Of a stretch of 64,000 nt of DNA, positions 24,736 through 34,255 are shown piece by piece; position 1 is the first letter of the stretch; every line of letters starts with the position of its first letter. Under the pieces are notes generated by a model. The model was not told the DNA's origin and did no database searches. It saw only the letters and a program-made list of their open reading frames with translations. A program made the position numbers and the translations under genes. This stretch comes from Hallerella sp964587155 (GTDB lineage Bacteria > Fibrobacterota > Fibrobacteria > Fibrobacterales > Fibrobacteraceae), in contig CAZPKF010000007.1 of NCBI GenBank assembly GCA_964587155.1, forward strand, positions 62,001 to 126,000, read 5' to 3'.

Positions 24736-25800
24736 TCAAAACAAATCCATTTGCAGCTCATTTTCCGCATCGGAAAAGCGAATGCCTACGCCCAACAGGC
24801 GAACTTTTTGAGAATGATCGTAACGTTCTCGGAAAAGTCCGGAAAATCTTTTCCATGAAACATCGGAAAAGCACCGTTCAATGGTTGTGGATTTGAAATT
24901 GGCGTATTTGATTTTGACAAAACAATGAAATTCGGGGAATGTCTTTAAAGATTCTTTTTCGACAAAACGTTTTGCGCGCCTTAAAAATTCAAAATACACT
25001 GTCCGCAATTCCTGTTCGCATCGTTCAATTCCCAAAATATCCTGGGGAAAGGTGTATTCGGTAGAAATGGATTTTCGAATTCGGTTGGTTTCTACGGGGC
25101 GATTGTCGATGCCGCGGGAAAATGCGTACAAAGTATCGCCAAAACTTCCAAAATGCTGCAAAAGGGTTTCTCGGGAAATGGGCAAAATGTCCTTGCAAAA
25201 AGAAAGTCCCATAGCAGAAAGTTTCTTTAAACAGGCTTTTCCGACTCCAGGTATTTTTTCTAGGGGCAATTCCTTGGTAAAAGCTTCTACATCTTCGGGG
25301 CGGATGGTGAATTGGCCATTAGGCTTGTTCCAGTCGCTGGCGACTTTCGCTAAGAATTTGTTGGGGGCGATACCCGCGCTTGCCGTGATGCCGCCGCGTT
25401 CGTCAAAAATCGTATCTCGGATTTCTTTGGCGATTAACGATGCAGAACCGTTTTGAGTATCGCTACCGGTGACATCGAGAAAGGCTTCGTCTAAGCTTAA
25501 GCCTTCGACACGGTTTGTGTAGCGGTAAAAGATTTTGAATATTTCCTCTGATTCCGCTTTGTACATTTCGTGGTTGGGATGAATCAATTTAAGCTGCGGA
25601 CAAAGTTTTAACGCTTTGAACGTTGACATGGCAGAATGGAGACCGAATTTCCGTGCGGGATAATTGCAGGTTGAAAGAACGCCGCGGTTTTCGATACTTC
25701 CTCCAACAGCCATGGGAATTTCGCGCAGTTCCGGATGATTCCGCATTTCTACGGCGGCATAAAAACAATCCATGTCGATGTGGATGATTTTTCTCATCAT
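24736..25800 (-). CDS. dinB: DNA polymerase IV
   Basis: Y-family translesion polymerase, 354 residues. Palm motifs with catalytic carboxylates are IIHIDMDCFYAAVEMR and GLSLDEAFLDVTGSD. Then come ASAGIAPNKFLAKVASDWNK and the helix-hairpin-helix region IPGVGKACLKKL. The C-terminus ends in QMDLF, a beta-clamp binding motif. The gene starts in ATGATG where the TGA of uvrC overlaps, so uvrC and dinB are translated in tandem. The longer open frame into uvrC is not real. DNA repair and mutagenesis genes are thus paired in one unit. Confidence 0.96.
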   Translation of the reverse strand: MMRKIIHIDMDCFYAAVEMRNHPELREIPMAVGGSIENRGVLSTCNYPARKFGLHSAMSTFKALKLCPQLKLIHPNHEMYKAESEEIFKIFYRYTNRVEGLSLDEAFLDVTGSDTQNGSASLIAKEIRDTIFDERGGITASAGIAPNKFLAKVASDWNKPNGQFTIRPEDVEAFTKELPLEKIPGVGKACLKKLSAMGLSFCKDILPISRETLLQHFGSFGDTLYAFSRGIDNRPVETNRIRKSISTEYTFPQDILGIERCEQELRTVYFEFLRRAKRFVEKESLKTFPEFHCFVKIKYANFKSTTIERCFSDVSWKRFSGLFRERYDHSQKVRLLGVGIRFSDAENELQMDLF

Positions 25801-27632
25801 GGATTTTGAACGGCGTTGTACTGTTCCACTTTTTCGCGGATGGAAAGTCCGCGGTTTTTCCCAAACAAGTCTTGGATATCTTCTATGGGGGCTTGTAAAA
25901 AATCTTCGCGGCTTCGGTATTTGGAAAGTATTTTTATTCGGGTTTCGTCGCCGATGCCCGGAATGTCCAACCAAGCGACTCGCAAATCTTCTTTGCGTTT
26001 GCTCCGTTGATAGGTGATGGCGAAACGGTGGGCTTCGTCACGGGCGTTTTGCAACAGCTTTAAAGCCGCACTTGTACGGTGAAGAATAATGGACTTTCTG
26101 TCATCGGGGAATACAATTTCTTCTAAGCGTTTGGCTAGGCCTATCAAAGGCAAATCTTTGTCGTGTCCCAGTTCCTTCAAAATTTGCATGGTCGCGTCAA
26201 CTTGTCCTTTTCCACCATCGCACACCCAAAGATCCGGCATGGGGGTACCCTCGGCTTCAAGGCGCTTGATTCGGCGGATCATCACTTCGCGCATGCTGGC
26301 AAAATCATCAACGCCTGATACCGTTTTGATGATGAATTTTCGGTAATTTTTTTTGTCGGGCCTTCCGTTTTTAAATGCGACGAGGCTTGCGACGGTATGA
26401 GTTCCGGCCAAGTGAGAAATATCAACGCATTCAATGCGGAACGGCGTTTTGTCTAGTCCCAGTTCACGCTGCAAATCAAAAACGCTTTGATCCACTTCGT
26501 CAAAATGCTTTACTTCGGATTGGGCTTCTACAAGGAGCATTTCTGCATTGGCCAAAGCCAATTTCATAAACTGGACGCGTTCTCCGCGTTGGGGAACATT
26601 GATGAATACTTTGTGTGTAGTCTTTTCCGCAAGTTCTGATTCAATCTGCTTTCGGTCTTCTTCTGGAATTGGATTGCTGATGGCGATTTCTCCGGGGATG
26701 ATTTCCGATTCTTCGTACCAATTGACTAGCATTTCACAGAGAATTTCGGATTCGTCCTGCCCTTTGTCGCATTCAAGTCGGTAATGCCTTCGACCGGCGA
26801 TGACGCCTTTTCGGTATTCAAAAATTACGGCGGTTGCCAAATTTCCATTGCGGCGAACGGCAATGACATCGAGCTTTAACGTTGTGTCGGTCGTGTCTGC
26901 TTTTTGCGTTGTATTTGCCGCTTGCAAGGCTTCTATATCGTCGCGTTTTTTCGCAGCCGTTTCAAAATCCAGATTTTGGCTGGCTGTTTCCATTTCGACA
27001 GTCCATTGCCGCAACAGATCGTCTCGTTTTCCCTCTAAAACGCGTAACATTTCTTGCACGCTTTGAGCGTATTCTTCGCGGGTGCAGAGGTTTGCGCAAG
27101 GTGCCATGCATCTTCCGATGTGATAATTCAGACACGGCCTTTGGGGCTTTGCCAAGGGAAAGGTCAATTTGCATTCCCGCATTTTGAAAAGACGTGCAGA
27201 AAGGTCAATCAGAGACCGGAATGCCTTGGAACTGGGAAACGGCCCAAAAAAACGAAAACGGTTGTTTACGTGTCGCGAAAGGAATAATCGGGGAAACGCA
27301 TCTTTCAAATCAATGGCGATATAAGGGTAATGTTTGTCATCTTTTAATCGTACATTGTAAAGGGGCTTGTGCTTGCGAATGAGGTTCGCTTCTAAAATAA
27401 ATGCTTCTTGTTCTGTATCGGTGACAATCCATTCGATGTCGCGGATGTGGGGTAGCATGAGCATTGCCGCTCGGTGCCCTGGTTTCGGTTTTCCGTCAAA
27501 ATAGCTTCGGACCCGGTGTGCAAGGACTTTTGCCTTTCCCACGTAGATGATTTTTTTGGCGGCATCCTTCATCAGATACACGCCGGGTCTAAACGGAAGC
27601 TCTTCTAGCCTTTTTTGAATAAAGTCCGGCAA
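25797..27632 (-). CDS. uvrC: UvrABC excinuclease subunit C
   Basis: Makes both incisions in nucleotide excision repair; 611 residues, normal length. Domains in order: GIY-YIG nuclease (about 12-90, PGVYLMKDAAKKIIYVGKAK), UVR motif for UvrB contact (about 200-235), and the RNase H-like 3' incision domain, which begins RIECVDISHLAGTHTVASLV and contains VCDGGKGQVDA. A C-terminal helix-hairpin-helix pair ends the protein (LDIPGIGDETRIKIL). The start is TTG at 27632, supported by AAGGAATCG upstream; no ATG fits. Followed by dinB with a 4-base overlap. Confidence 0.97.
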   Translation of the reverse strand: MPDFIQKRLEELPFRPGVYLMKDAAKKIIYVGKAKVLAHRVRSYFDGKPKPGHRAAMLMLPHIRDIEWIVTDTEQEAFILEANLIRKHKPLYNVRLKDDKHYPYIAIDLKDAFPRLFLSRHVNNRFRFFGPFPSSKAFRSLIDLSARLFKMRECKLTFPLAKPQRPCLNYHIGRCMAPCANLCTREEYAQSVQEMLRVLEGKRDDLLRQWTVEMETASQNLDFETAAKKRDDIEALQAANTTQKADTTDTTLKLDVIAVRRNGNLATAVIFEYRKGVIAGRRHYRLECDKGQDESEILCEMLVNWYEESEIIPGEIAISNPIPEEDRKQIESELAEKTTHKVFINVPQRGERVQFMKLALANAEMLLVEAQSEVKHFDEVDQSVFDLQRELGLDKTPFRIECVDISHLAGTHTVASLVAFKNGRPDKKNYRKFIIKTVSGVDDFASMREVMIRRIKRLEAEGTPMPDLWVCDGGKGQVDATMQILKELGHDKDLPLIGLAKRLEEIVFPDDRKSIILHRTSAALKLLQNARDEAHRFAITYQRSKRKEDLRVAWLDIPGIGDETRIKILSKYRSREDFLQAPIEDIQDLFGKNRGLSIREKVEQYNAVQNP

Positions 27633-27646
27633 GGCTCGATTCCTTT

Positions 27647-28636
27647 TTAAGGCGCTGTTGGATTCGGCTCGTCGCCCGCTTCTTTGTAAAGGTGGTCTTC
27701 GACGCGGTCTTTTTGGGGAGTGCTTTCGCTGAACGATTTGCCAAAATAAATAATGTTGGCGTTGATAGAGTGGTTCGCACCGACGTTGTATCCGATGACG
27801 GGACGATACGAATCGCCGAACGAGAATGCGGCTTCCAATCCTAACCGGAATCCGCCGCGTCCGCTTGTCGAAACATTTGCGTCAATCGCTCCGAAGTCAG
27901 GATCTGTCGGCGTTCCACCGGCATCCATCGATGCCGTTTGATATCCCAAAGAAAGCATCAGTTCCACCATTCGGATGGGTTTGTAACCGAAGATGATTGC
28001 CGTGTAGGTTGTTCCAAAATCCAAATCCAATTTACCGCTCCATTTATCGGGCGTATAACCGATGTATGCCGAGTTGTACCCAAAGAAAAGACTCACGTCA
28101 AAATTTTTCAAGGCTGGAGGAAGCTTATCGATAAAAAAGTGTCCAAAGCTGTGCTGAATGCCAAAAGAGAGCAGTCGATAACCTTGAAGTTCGCTGATGG
28201 ATGGAATGTACATGCCGCGGAATGCAATGCGCGTATGAAAAAATCCAACGCCGATTTGCAGGTAGGGCAATGTGAAAATGGACAGTCCGTGTAAATCTTC
28301 GTTTCCGCCTAGTCCGCCGTCTGCTTTTCCGCCGAAAATCGTAGGCAATTCAACGGATCCCGCTACTGTTGAATAGTCGTAATTTCTGTCATCGCTTTCG
28401 ATAAACGCAATTTGGAAGGGCATCCCGGCGTCAAACGAAAATCCCTTGGAAAGCGAAGCGGTCGAAACCCAGCTGCCGTTCAAAACGGTTCCCAAATAAG
28501 TGGCTAGAGGCTTGACATAACTTTTTCGACCAGAAGCTTTGCTGAACGCGCTCATCGATTGGTAATCGCTTGCCCATTCGGCAGCGAAAAGAGAAACGGC
28601 GGAGAAAAATAGCGAAATCAGGAAAATTTTTTTCAT
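27647..28636 (-). CDS. Outer-membrane barrel protein, DUF6588-like
   Basis: 329 residues with a signal peptide (MKKIFLISLFFSAVSLFA). The start of the mature part has PLATYLGTVLNGSWVSTAS and GFSFDAGMPFQIAF, a pattern I associate with DUF6588 family membrane proteins. Amphipathic strands then alternate along the protein (LLSFGIQHSFGHFFID, AIIFGYKPIRMVELMLSLGY). Predicted outer-membrane barrel, role unknown. It precedes uvrC by 14 bases and could be co-transcribed with it. The ATG at 28636 was chosen over an upstream TTG because it opens the signal peptide. Confidence 0.72.
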   Translation of the reverse strand: MKKIFLISLFFSAVSLFAAEWASDYQSMSAFSKASGRKSYVKPLATYLGTVLNGSWVSTASLSKGFSFDAGMPFQIAFIESDDRNYDYSTVAGSVELPTIFGGKADGGLGGNEDLHGLSIFTLPYLQIGVGFFHTRIAFRGMYIPSISELQGYRLLSFGIQHSFGHFFIDKLPPALKNFDVSLFFGYNSAYIGYTPDKWSGKLDLDFGTTYTAIIFGYKPIRMVELMLSLGYQTASMDAGGTPTDPDFGAIDANVSTSGRGGFRLGLEAAFSFGDSYRPVIGYNVGANHSINANIIYFGKSFSESTPQKDRVEDHLYKEAGDEPNPTAP

Positions 28637-29015
28637 AGGGAGAAATTTAGAAAACGGCAAGCTGAATGAAGAAAAATTTTATTCCGGGCAATTCCCATTG
28701 TCTCAAAAAGTCGATTTGGACTGAAAATAAAAAGTAACGGTCGACAACGTACTTTGGGTTTTCGAATGTTGTATGCAACGGTTGGAGGGAGTTTCACAGC
28801 TGGCGGATTACTTTGTTTGCAATGAATTCCGTTTGGAAGATTGTGGGGTTATCGATGTGTTTCTTTAGGAGACAAAGAAATTCTAGGCTTCAAAGAGAAT
28901 AGTAAACGAAAAAATAAGTAAAAATTCTAAACGGGAAAATGCGGATTTTCATCGAAAACGGGACTTTGAAAAGCTCCTAAAAAATAAACTTCCTTTGTGT
29001 TTTTACATTTGTACC
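28637..29015. other. Divergent intergenic spacer, 379 bp
   Basis: Lies between the DUF6588-like gene (minus) and the inositol monophosphatase gene (plus) and must contain both promoters. It is AT-rich toward the plus-strand gene. I see no gene, RNA, repeat copy or convincing -35/-10 pair in it. Confidence 0.5.
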
Positions 29016-29810
29016 ATGGAACTTTCCGAAATTTTGAATTTAGCGAAGAGCTTTGCCGAAGAAGCCGGAAGCACGGCTTTCGAAATGCAAAGTCATTTGG
29101 GCGGCATCCGGTTTAAAACGCCGAAAGATGTTGTGACCTCTGCCGATATGGAAAGCGAACGCATTCTCGTATCCCGGATTCAGGAACATTTTCCAGAACA
29201 CTCCATTCGCACGGAAGAAGCGGGCCACATCAAAGCGGGAAGCCGTTATGAATGGATATTGGACCCTGTTGACGGAACAGTGAATTTTAGCCGAGGCATT
29301 CCGCTTTGGGGAGTTTCTGTCGCCTTGGTCGAAAACACGGAAAGTGGCGTTTTGCCTCTTGTCGCGGCGGTGCATTTGCCCGCATTGGGAAAAATTTTCA
29401 CAGCTTGCCGTGGTGGTGGCGCTTTTCGAAATGGAGAAAGAATCCGTGTCAGTGAAACTGCGGAACTTTCCCGGGCTATCGTTTCCAATGGAGACTTCAA
29501 TGTTGGCGATTGGGAAAAGGTCAATGCGCAAAATTTGAAGAATTTGGAATGGGAAGCGAAATCGTGCACGCGGGTGAAGTGCCTTGGCAGTGCCGTTGTC
29601 GAAGGCACATTTGTCGCTCAAGGCTCTTTAGACGCTTTCGTAATGACCATGAGTTATCCATGGGACATTGCGGCTATCGCTTTGCTTGTGGAAGAAGCGG
29701 GAGGGCGTTCTTCGGGGTTAGACGGGGAAAATATTCATTTTGTGGATGGAGAACAGGTTCTGTTTTCCAATGGAATTTTGCATCGTCCGATGCTGCAAAT
29801 TTTAAAGTGA
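29016..29810 (+). CDS. Inositol monophosphatase family protein
   Basis: Mg-dependent, Li-sensitive type phosphatase, 264 residues, cytoplasmic. Metal ligands are visible in order: DMESERIL, RTEEAG, the key DPVDGTVNF motif (DPxDGT), and the C-terminal PWDIAAIALLVEEAGG. The substrate could be inositol phosphate, PAP or fructose bisphosphate; the sequence does not decide. The ATG at 29016 fits the family N-terminus. A Na+ symporter gene follows 6 bases later. Confidence 0.9.
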   Translation: MELSEILNLAKSFAEEAGSTAFEMQSHLGGIRFKTPKDVVTSADMESERILVSRIQEHFPEHSIRTEEAGHIKAGSRYEWILDPVDGTVNFSRGIPLWGVSVALVENTESGVLPLVAAVHLPALGKIFTACRGGGAFRNGERIRVSETAELSRAIVSNGDFNVGDWEKVNAQNLKNLEWEAKSCTRVKCLGSAVVEGTFVAQGSLDAFVMTMSYPWDIAAIALLVEEAGGRSSGLDGENIHFVDGEQVLFSNGILHRPMLQILK

Positions 29811-29816
29811 GGTATT

Positions 29817-31169
29817 ATGTCTAGAGAAGGTTTTAAATCGCGGATGGGCTTTTTGCTTGTGTCGGCAGGCTGCGCCATCGGAATCGGAAACGTTTGGAAG
29901 TTTCCCTATTTGGCGGGACAAAACGGCGGTGGATTCTTTGTCCTTTTTTATTTACTGTTTCTCGTTTTAATGGGTGCGCCCATTTTGACCATGGAACTTG
30001 CCGTTGGGCGAGCTTCGCGCCGTTCCGCCGTGTCTGCTTACAAAACTCTCGAACCGAAAAAGAGCAAGTGGCATATCCACGGTTATTTCTGCTTTCTCGG
30101 ATGCCTGCTGTTGATGATGTATTACACAACGGTTTCTGGCTGGATGATTAATTATTTTGGCAAATTTGCATTCGGTTCGTTTGAAAACATTCCGGCGGAT
30201 GAAGTCAGTGGCGTTTTCTCCACAATGCTTTCGGATCCTTTTCAAATGGTTGGCTGTATGCTCATCGCTGTCGTGGGCGGCTTTTTAGTCAATAGTTTTG
30301 GCGTCCAAAAAGGCCTTGAAGCGGTTTCCAAAGTGATGATGATAGGACTTTTGGTTTTGATTGCCGCTTTGGTCGTGCACAGCATTCTGCTTCCCAATGC
30401 ATCGGAAGGACTTCGGTTTTATTTGATTCCCAGCTTGGAAAATATTCAGCACAGGGGCCTAGGAAACGTGATTACGGCAGCGATGAATCAAGCGTTTTTT
30501 ACGCTTTCCTTAGGGGTTGCCGCCATGGAAATTTTCGGTTCTTACACTTCTGACAAATACACGCTTGGCGGAGAATCCATCCGCATTTGCATTTTGGATA
30601 CGTTGGTCGCATTGTCTGCCGGTCTTATCATTTTTCCGGCGTGCTTTGCCTATGGCGTGGAACCCGATGCAGGTCCTGGTCTTATTTTCGAGACGCTTCC
30701 CCGCGTGTTCCTCAACATGACCGGCGGACGGTTTTGGGGTGCAGCCTTTTTCCTCTTTATGATATTTGCAAGCATGTCCACAGTTCTGGCCGTTTTCGAA
30801 AACTTGATGTCCGGGTTTATGGACGACTTCAAGTGGTCGCGGAAAAAGACGACTTTGGTCTGTTTCTTCATTGTTCTCATCACGTCGATTCCCTGTGCTT
30901 TGGGATATAACCTTTGGAGCTTTGTTGAAATTGGTGGCAAGGGAATCTTGGATTTGGAAGATTTTGCCGTGTCGAATTTCTTCTTGCCGCTCGGCTCCCT
31001 GGTGTACCTGCTGTTTTGCGTTTCCAAGTGGGGCTGGGGATTCGACAATTATCTGGCCGAAGCGAACAAGGGGGAGGGATTCAAAATTCCGCATTGGATG
31101 AAAAACTATTTCCGTTTTGTGCTTCCTGTCTTGATTTTAATCATTTTTGTCGAGGGTTTAATCGGCTGA
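29817..31169 (+). CDS. Sodium:neurotransmitter symporter family transporter
   Basis: Na+-driven amino acid uptake protein of the SNF/NSS family, inner membrane, 450 residues, about 11 to 12 membrane helices as in prokaryotic members. The start SREGFKSRMGFLLVSAGCAI with GIGNVWKFPYLAGQNGGG is the Na+/substrate site of helix 1. MELAVGRASRRSAVSAY follows helix 2. The substrate is probably a hydrophobic amino acid, but this is inference from the family. GTGAGGTATT ahead of the ATG is a fair ribosome-binding site. Confidence 0.93.
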   Translation: MSREGFKSRMGFLLVSAGCAIGIGNVWKFPYLAGQNGGGFFVLFYLLFLVLMGAPILTMELAVGRASRRSAVSAYKTLEPKKSKWHIHGYFCFLGCLLLMMYYTTVSGWMINYFGKFAFGSFENIPADEVSGVFSTMLSDPFQMVGCMLIAVVGGFLVNSFGVQKGLEAVSKVMMIGLLVLIAALVVHSILLPNASEGLRFYLIPSLENIQHRGLGNVITAAMNQAFFTLSLGVAAMEIFGSYTSDKYTLGGESIRICILDTLVALSAGLIIFPACFAYGVEPDAGPGLIFETLPRVFLNMTGGRFWGAAFFLFMIFASMSTVLAVFENLMSGFMDDFKWSRKKTTLVCFFIVLITSIPCALGYNLWSFVEIGGKGILDLEDFAVSNFFLPLGSLVYLLFCVSKWGWGFDNYLAEANKGEGFKIPHWMKNYFRFVLPVLILIIFVEGLIG

Positions 31170-31205
31170 TGGGTGTTTTGAAAAAACGATTTGTATATTG
31201 AAATT

Positions 31206-31973
31206 ATGCAATTCAAAAGCTTGATTGTCGATGATGAACCTTTGGCGCGCATGAGAATGCGCAAGCTCTTAGAACCTTATTCCGACTTGGTTTCCGTTGT
31301 AGGGGAAGCCAGTACGGGTGACGAAGCTATTTCGCAAATTCGCACATTTCATCCGGATTTGGTTTTTTTGGACATTCAGATGCCCGATAAAACAGGATTC
31401 GATGTTCTCAAGGAAGTGGACAACGAAGAAGATCCGCTGGTTGTCTTCACCACGGCGTATGACGAATATGCGATAAAGGCTTTTGCCGAAGATACGGTGG
31501 ATTATTTGCTGAAACCCATCGAAGAAGAACGCCTTCAAATTTGCATGGAAAAAATTCGTCGGCTGGAAAAAGTTTTCAGCGGTGAAACGAGTATCGATTC
31601 GGATGTGTTGTCTGTTTTAAACCGTTCCCCCGACAAAGAAAAGTCTTATTTGCGCCGAATTCAGGCGAAGGTCGGGGACCGCACCATCGTCATTCCCATT
31701 GAAAACGTTTTCCGTTTTCAGAGCGAAGAAAAATACACGACAGTTTATGCGTCAAATGGCAAGTATATCATCAGCACGCCCCTTGTGGATTTGGAAAAAC
31801 GCCTGGATCCGGCGTTGTTCGTCCGCGTGCACCGGGCGCATTTGATTGCCATCGATGCGATTGCGGAATACCAGCGGTTGCCGAATGGTCACTTTTGCGT
31901 AAAATTACATGACAAGGATCATTCGGTGATTCCTGTCAGCCGCAACTTCGTAAGTAGTCTCCATTCCCTGTGA
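31206..31973 (+). CDS. LytTR-family response regulator
   Basis: 255 residues. The receiver domain (about 1-120) has the acidic pair VDDEP, the phospho-acceptor in LVFLDIQMP, the Thr in VVFTTAYDEYA and the Lys in YLLKPIEEER. The C-terminal LytTR DNA-binding domain (about 155-255) has FRFQSEEKYTTVYASNGKYI and VRVHRAHLIAIDAI. No histidine kinase gene is adjacent, so its partner lies elsewhere. ATG at 31206 follows TATATT by 6 bases with no Shine-Dalgarno, suggesting a leaderless transcript. Confidence 0.93.
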   Translation: MQFKSLIVDDEPLARMRMRKLLEPYSDLVSVVGEASTGDEAISQIRTFHPDLVFLDIQMPDKTGFDVLKEVDNEEDPLVVFTTAYDEYAIKAFAEDTVDYLLKPIEEERLQICMEKIRRLEKVFSGETSIDSDVLSVLNRSPDKEKSYLRRIQAKVGDRTIVIPIENVFRFQSEEKYTTVYASNGKYIISTPLVDLEKRLDPALFVRVHRAHLIAIDAIAEYQRLPNGHFCVKLHDKDHSVIPVSRNFVSSLHSL

Positions 31974-32030
31974 TAGAACCGTTTAGGGGCAAAATACCAC
32001 AAATGTACCCTTGATTCAAAGTTGCACTGC

Positions 32031-32059
32031 TTGAAAGACGCTTTTTTTGCAATTATCTT
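32031..32059 (+). promoter_or_regulatory. Promoter giving a leaderless diguanylate cyclase mRNA
   Basis: TTGAAA at 32031-32036 and TATCTT at 32054-32059 are exactly 17 bp apart. The ATG is at 32066, about where transcription would begin, and there is no Shine-Dalgarno sequence between them. Confidence 0.45.
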
Positions 32060-32065
32060 TTAATC

Positions 32066-33232
32066 ATGCAACCCGAAGTCAATTTGCAAGCAATTTTGAT
32101 TACCAATATTCTTGGTGTCGTTTTATTGGGCGTTCTTTTTGCCGGAAATCTTTGGCGCTTCCGGGAGAAAACGCCGGAAAACAACAGTGTGATGGTCTTT
32201 ATGCTGTTTGCTTTTTCCAATTGTGTCACGGAATCCATTTCTTATTATATCGACGGCTATCCGGGGAGCTTTTTCCGCGTTATCAATTATCTTTCGAATA
32301 CTTGGCTGTATATATCGACTATGCTCACCAGCCTGTGCTGGATCCGTTTTTTATTCATCCACTTGACGGGTTCGTTTCCTAGGCTCCACCAGAGTATTCT
32401 CACGGTTATCATTGGAAGTGCATCGTTCTTACTCGTGATCAATCTTTTTGAACCGCTGGTTTTTTCTGTTGATGAAAACAACTTCTATTCCCGCGAAATG
32501 TTCTTCTGGCTGTATCTTTTGGTCAATTATGGAATTTTAATTGATTCGTTGATTGTTTATTTTCGTAGCCGCTGGAGAAGAAGCCCCTTGAAAAGTTTTG
32601 CTTTGTGGGCTTATATCATTCCGGTCGCCATTTGTGCGTTCATTCAGTGCTTGTTTTATGGGGTTTCTGTTATTTCTGCCAGTTACAGCATCGCGATTGC
32701 AGGAATCCTTTCGACACTCCAGAATGAATCCATTTTTAAAGACAGGCTCACGGGACTTTTCAATCGGACTTATTTGGACTACCTTCTCAAAAAAATCGCC
32801 CACACGCCGAATGCGCATATTACGGGAGTCATGATCGACTTGAACGATTTTAAACAAATCAATGATCATTATGGCCACGAAGTGGGAGATGTTGTCTTGC
32901 GAAATACGGCGCATATTTTGGAAGAGTCCATTGGAGATTTGGGAACGGCTATCCGTTATGCGGGAGATGAATTCATTCTGCTGTTGAATTCACAAATGGA
33001 TGCAGTTGTTCAAATGGCCATCGGAGATATCAAAAAGAACATGGAAGAATTCAACGTGAAAAATCCTATCCGTTATTCGCTGTCTGCTTCGTTCGGCTAC
33101 TGCAAATTGAATTTGACAGAACAGTCTGTGGATGAATTCTTGAATGAAATTGACAAGCGGATGTACGAAGACAAAAAAGCTTTTTACGCCACTCATTCCG
33201 AAGGTGAGGGACGGCGGGTTCCCAGCTTTTAA
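32066..33232 (+). CDS. Membrane-bound GGDEF diguanylate cyclase
   Basis: 388 residues. Six or seven membrane helices occupy the first 225 residues (for example ILITNILGVVLLGVLFAGNL and LWAYIIPVAICAFIQCLF). A GGDEF domain follows: FKDRLTGLFNRTYLDYLL, MIDLNDFKQINDHYGHEVGD and the active site RYAGDEF. The Gly-to-Ala change in AGDEF is tolerated in known active cyclases. No RxxD inhibitory site is visible before the active site. It probably makes cyclic di-GMP in response to a membrane-sensed signal. Its stop overlaps the end of the opposite-strand barrel gene by 4 bases. Confidence 0.9.
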   Translation: MQPEVNLQAILITNILGVVLLGVLFAGNLWRFREKTPENNSVMVFMLFAFSNCVTESISYYIDGYPGSFFRVINYLSNTWLYISTMLTSLCWIRFLFIHLTGSFPRLHQSILTVIIGSASFLLVINLFEPLVFSVDENNFYSREMFFWLYLLVNYGILIDSLIVYFRSRWRRSPLKSFALWAYIIPVAICAFIQCLFYGVSVISASYSIAIAGILSTLQNESIFKDRLTGLFNRTYLDYLLKKIAHTPNAHITGVMIDLNDFKQINDHYGHEVGDVVLRNTAHILEESIGDLGTAIRYAGDEFILLLNSQMDAVVQMAIGDIKKNMEEFNVKNPIRYSLSASFGYCKLNLTEQSVDEFLNEIDKRMYEDKKAFYATHSEGEGRRVPSF

Positions 33233-34254
33233 ATCCAACCGCGGAATCCAAAGCTAAGCGGATTCCACAATTCTGCAGTGGATTCGTAAACGAGAGCGTA
33301 ATCGATTTCAAATGGATAGCGTTTTTTGCCGAACCGGATGCTGAATTTATAGCCCAAACCAAAAGTATAATTCCGGTCATCAAATCCCAGTCGAACGATG
33401 CCGTCTTCAATGGCTTCCCACTCCATGCCGAATCTGCCCGTCCATACGTGCCAATCCGGGTCAAAGACAAGGAGCGTGTCTGCAACTTGGTAATCCAGGG
33501 CTTCCATCCAAACGGAGATGGGCCGGTTCAACAGTTTTGTGTGGTATCCCACTCCGATTTGCAAAATTTTGGGGCGAACGCCTTCGCTTTCCTCGACAGA
33601 GTTGTCGTTCGAAGCGTTCCGCGTCCAAGTCGCCGAAAGATTTCGGCTAAAGCTCAAATTGCGAATGACGACAGCCGTAGACCAGTGTTCGTTCCATTCC
33701 CGCTGCCAGCCCAGGTTCACAACGACGGGACTCTGATAAGAATCGACCAGATTCGCTTCGTCGTAAGAGCCGGAAACATCCAGATTGTCGTAGCTGAGCG
33801 AGAGAGAAAAGCCGATGGCGTCTTTCCGGGTAAGGCGGTAACCTATGCCCAGATACGTTGTCGTGAAATAAGGTGTTGCGCTGCCAACCGTTTCATCATC
33901 ACTGTTGATGACATCGAAGTCGAGATCTGTGCGGTACAAAACGGCAACGCCGATGCCCATCCGGTTACCGATTCGGGTTTCTGCTCCGAGAGAACCTCCT
34001 AAACGGTCCAAATCGCGTTTTTCCGCAGCCAAGGAAAAACCGATGGAATTGCGAAATCCCAAAATGGCCGGGTTGAAGTAGGCTGCTGGCATTGCAGAGG
34101 TGTCGGCCGCTCCGATGTTTCCTCTGCCCAGTTCTCTTCCGCCGGTTCCCATGCGTTCGACAAAACCATCCATGCCGCCGAGTTGCGCCTTTTTGTCTGC
34201 AAAAGTAGTCGTGCACAGGCAAAGAATTCCGAAAAGTAACAAACACTTTTTCAT
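33229..34254 (-). CDS. PorV/UPF0164-like outer-membrane protein
   Basis: 341 residues with a signal peptide (MKKCLLLFGILCLCTTTFA). Near the start of the mature part is MGTGGRELGRGNIGAADTSA followed by AAYFNPAILGF, the RALGMGGA...NPA pattern of PorV/UPF0164 (FadL-like) barrels. Many amphipathic strands follow, ending in SFGFRGWI. In Bacteroidota, PorV shuttles type IX secretion cargo; here the gene lies one base after a gene for a FlgD-tailed secreted protein, which supports a related task. This role is inference. Confidence 0.72.
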   Translation of the reverse strand: MKKCLLLFGILCLCTTTFADKKAQLGGMDGFVERMGTGGRELGRGNIGAADTSAMPAAYFNPAILGFRNSIGFSLAAEKRDLDRLGGSLGAETRIGNRMGIGVAVLYRTDLDFDVINSDDETVGSATPYFTTTYLGIGYRLTRKDAIGFSLSLSYDNLDVSGSYDEANLVDSYQSPVVVNLGWQREWNEHWSTAVVIRNLSFSRNLSATWTRNASNDNSVEESEGVRPKILQIGVGYHTKLLNRPISVWMEALDYQVADTLLVFDPDWHVWTGRFGMEWEAIEDGIVRLGFDDRNYTFGLGYKFSIRFGKKRYPFEIDYALVYESTAELWNPLSFGFRGWI

Positions 34255-34255
34255 C

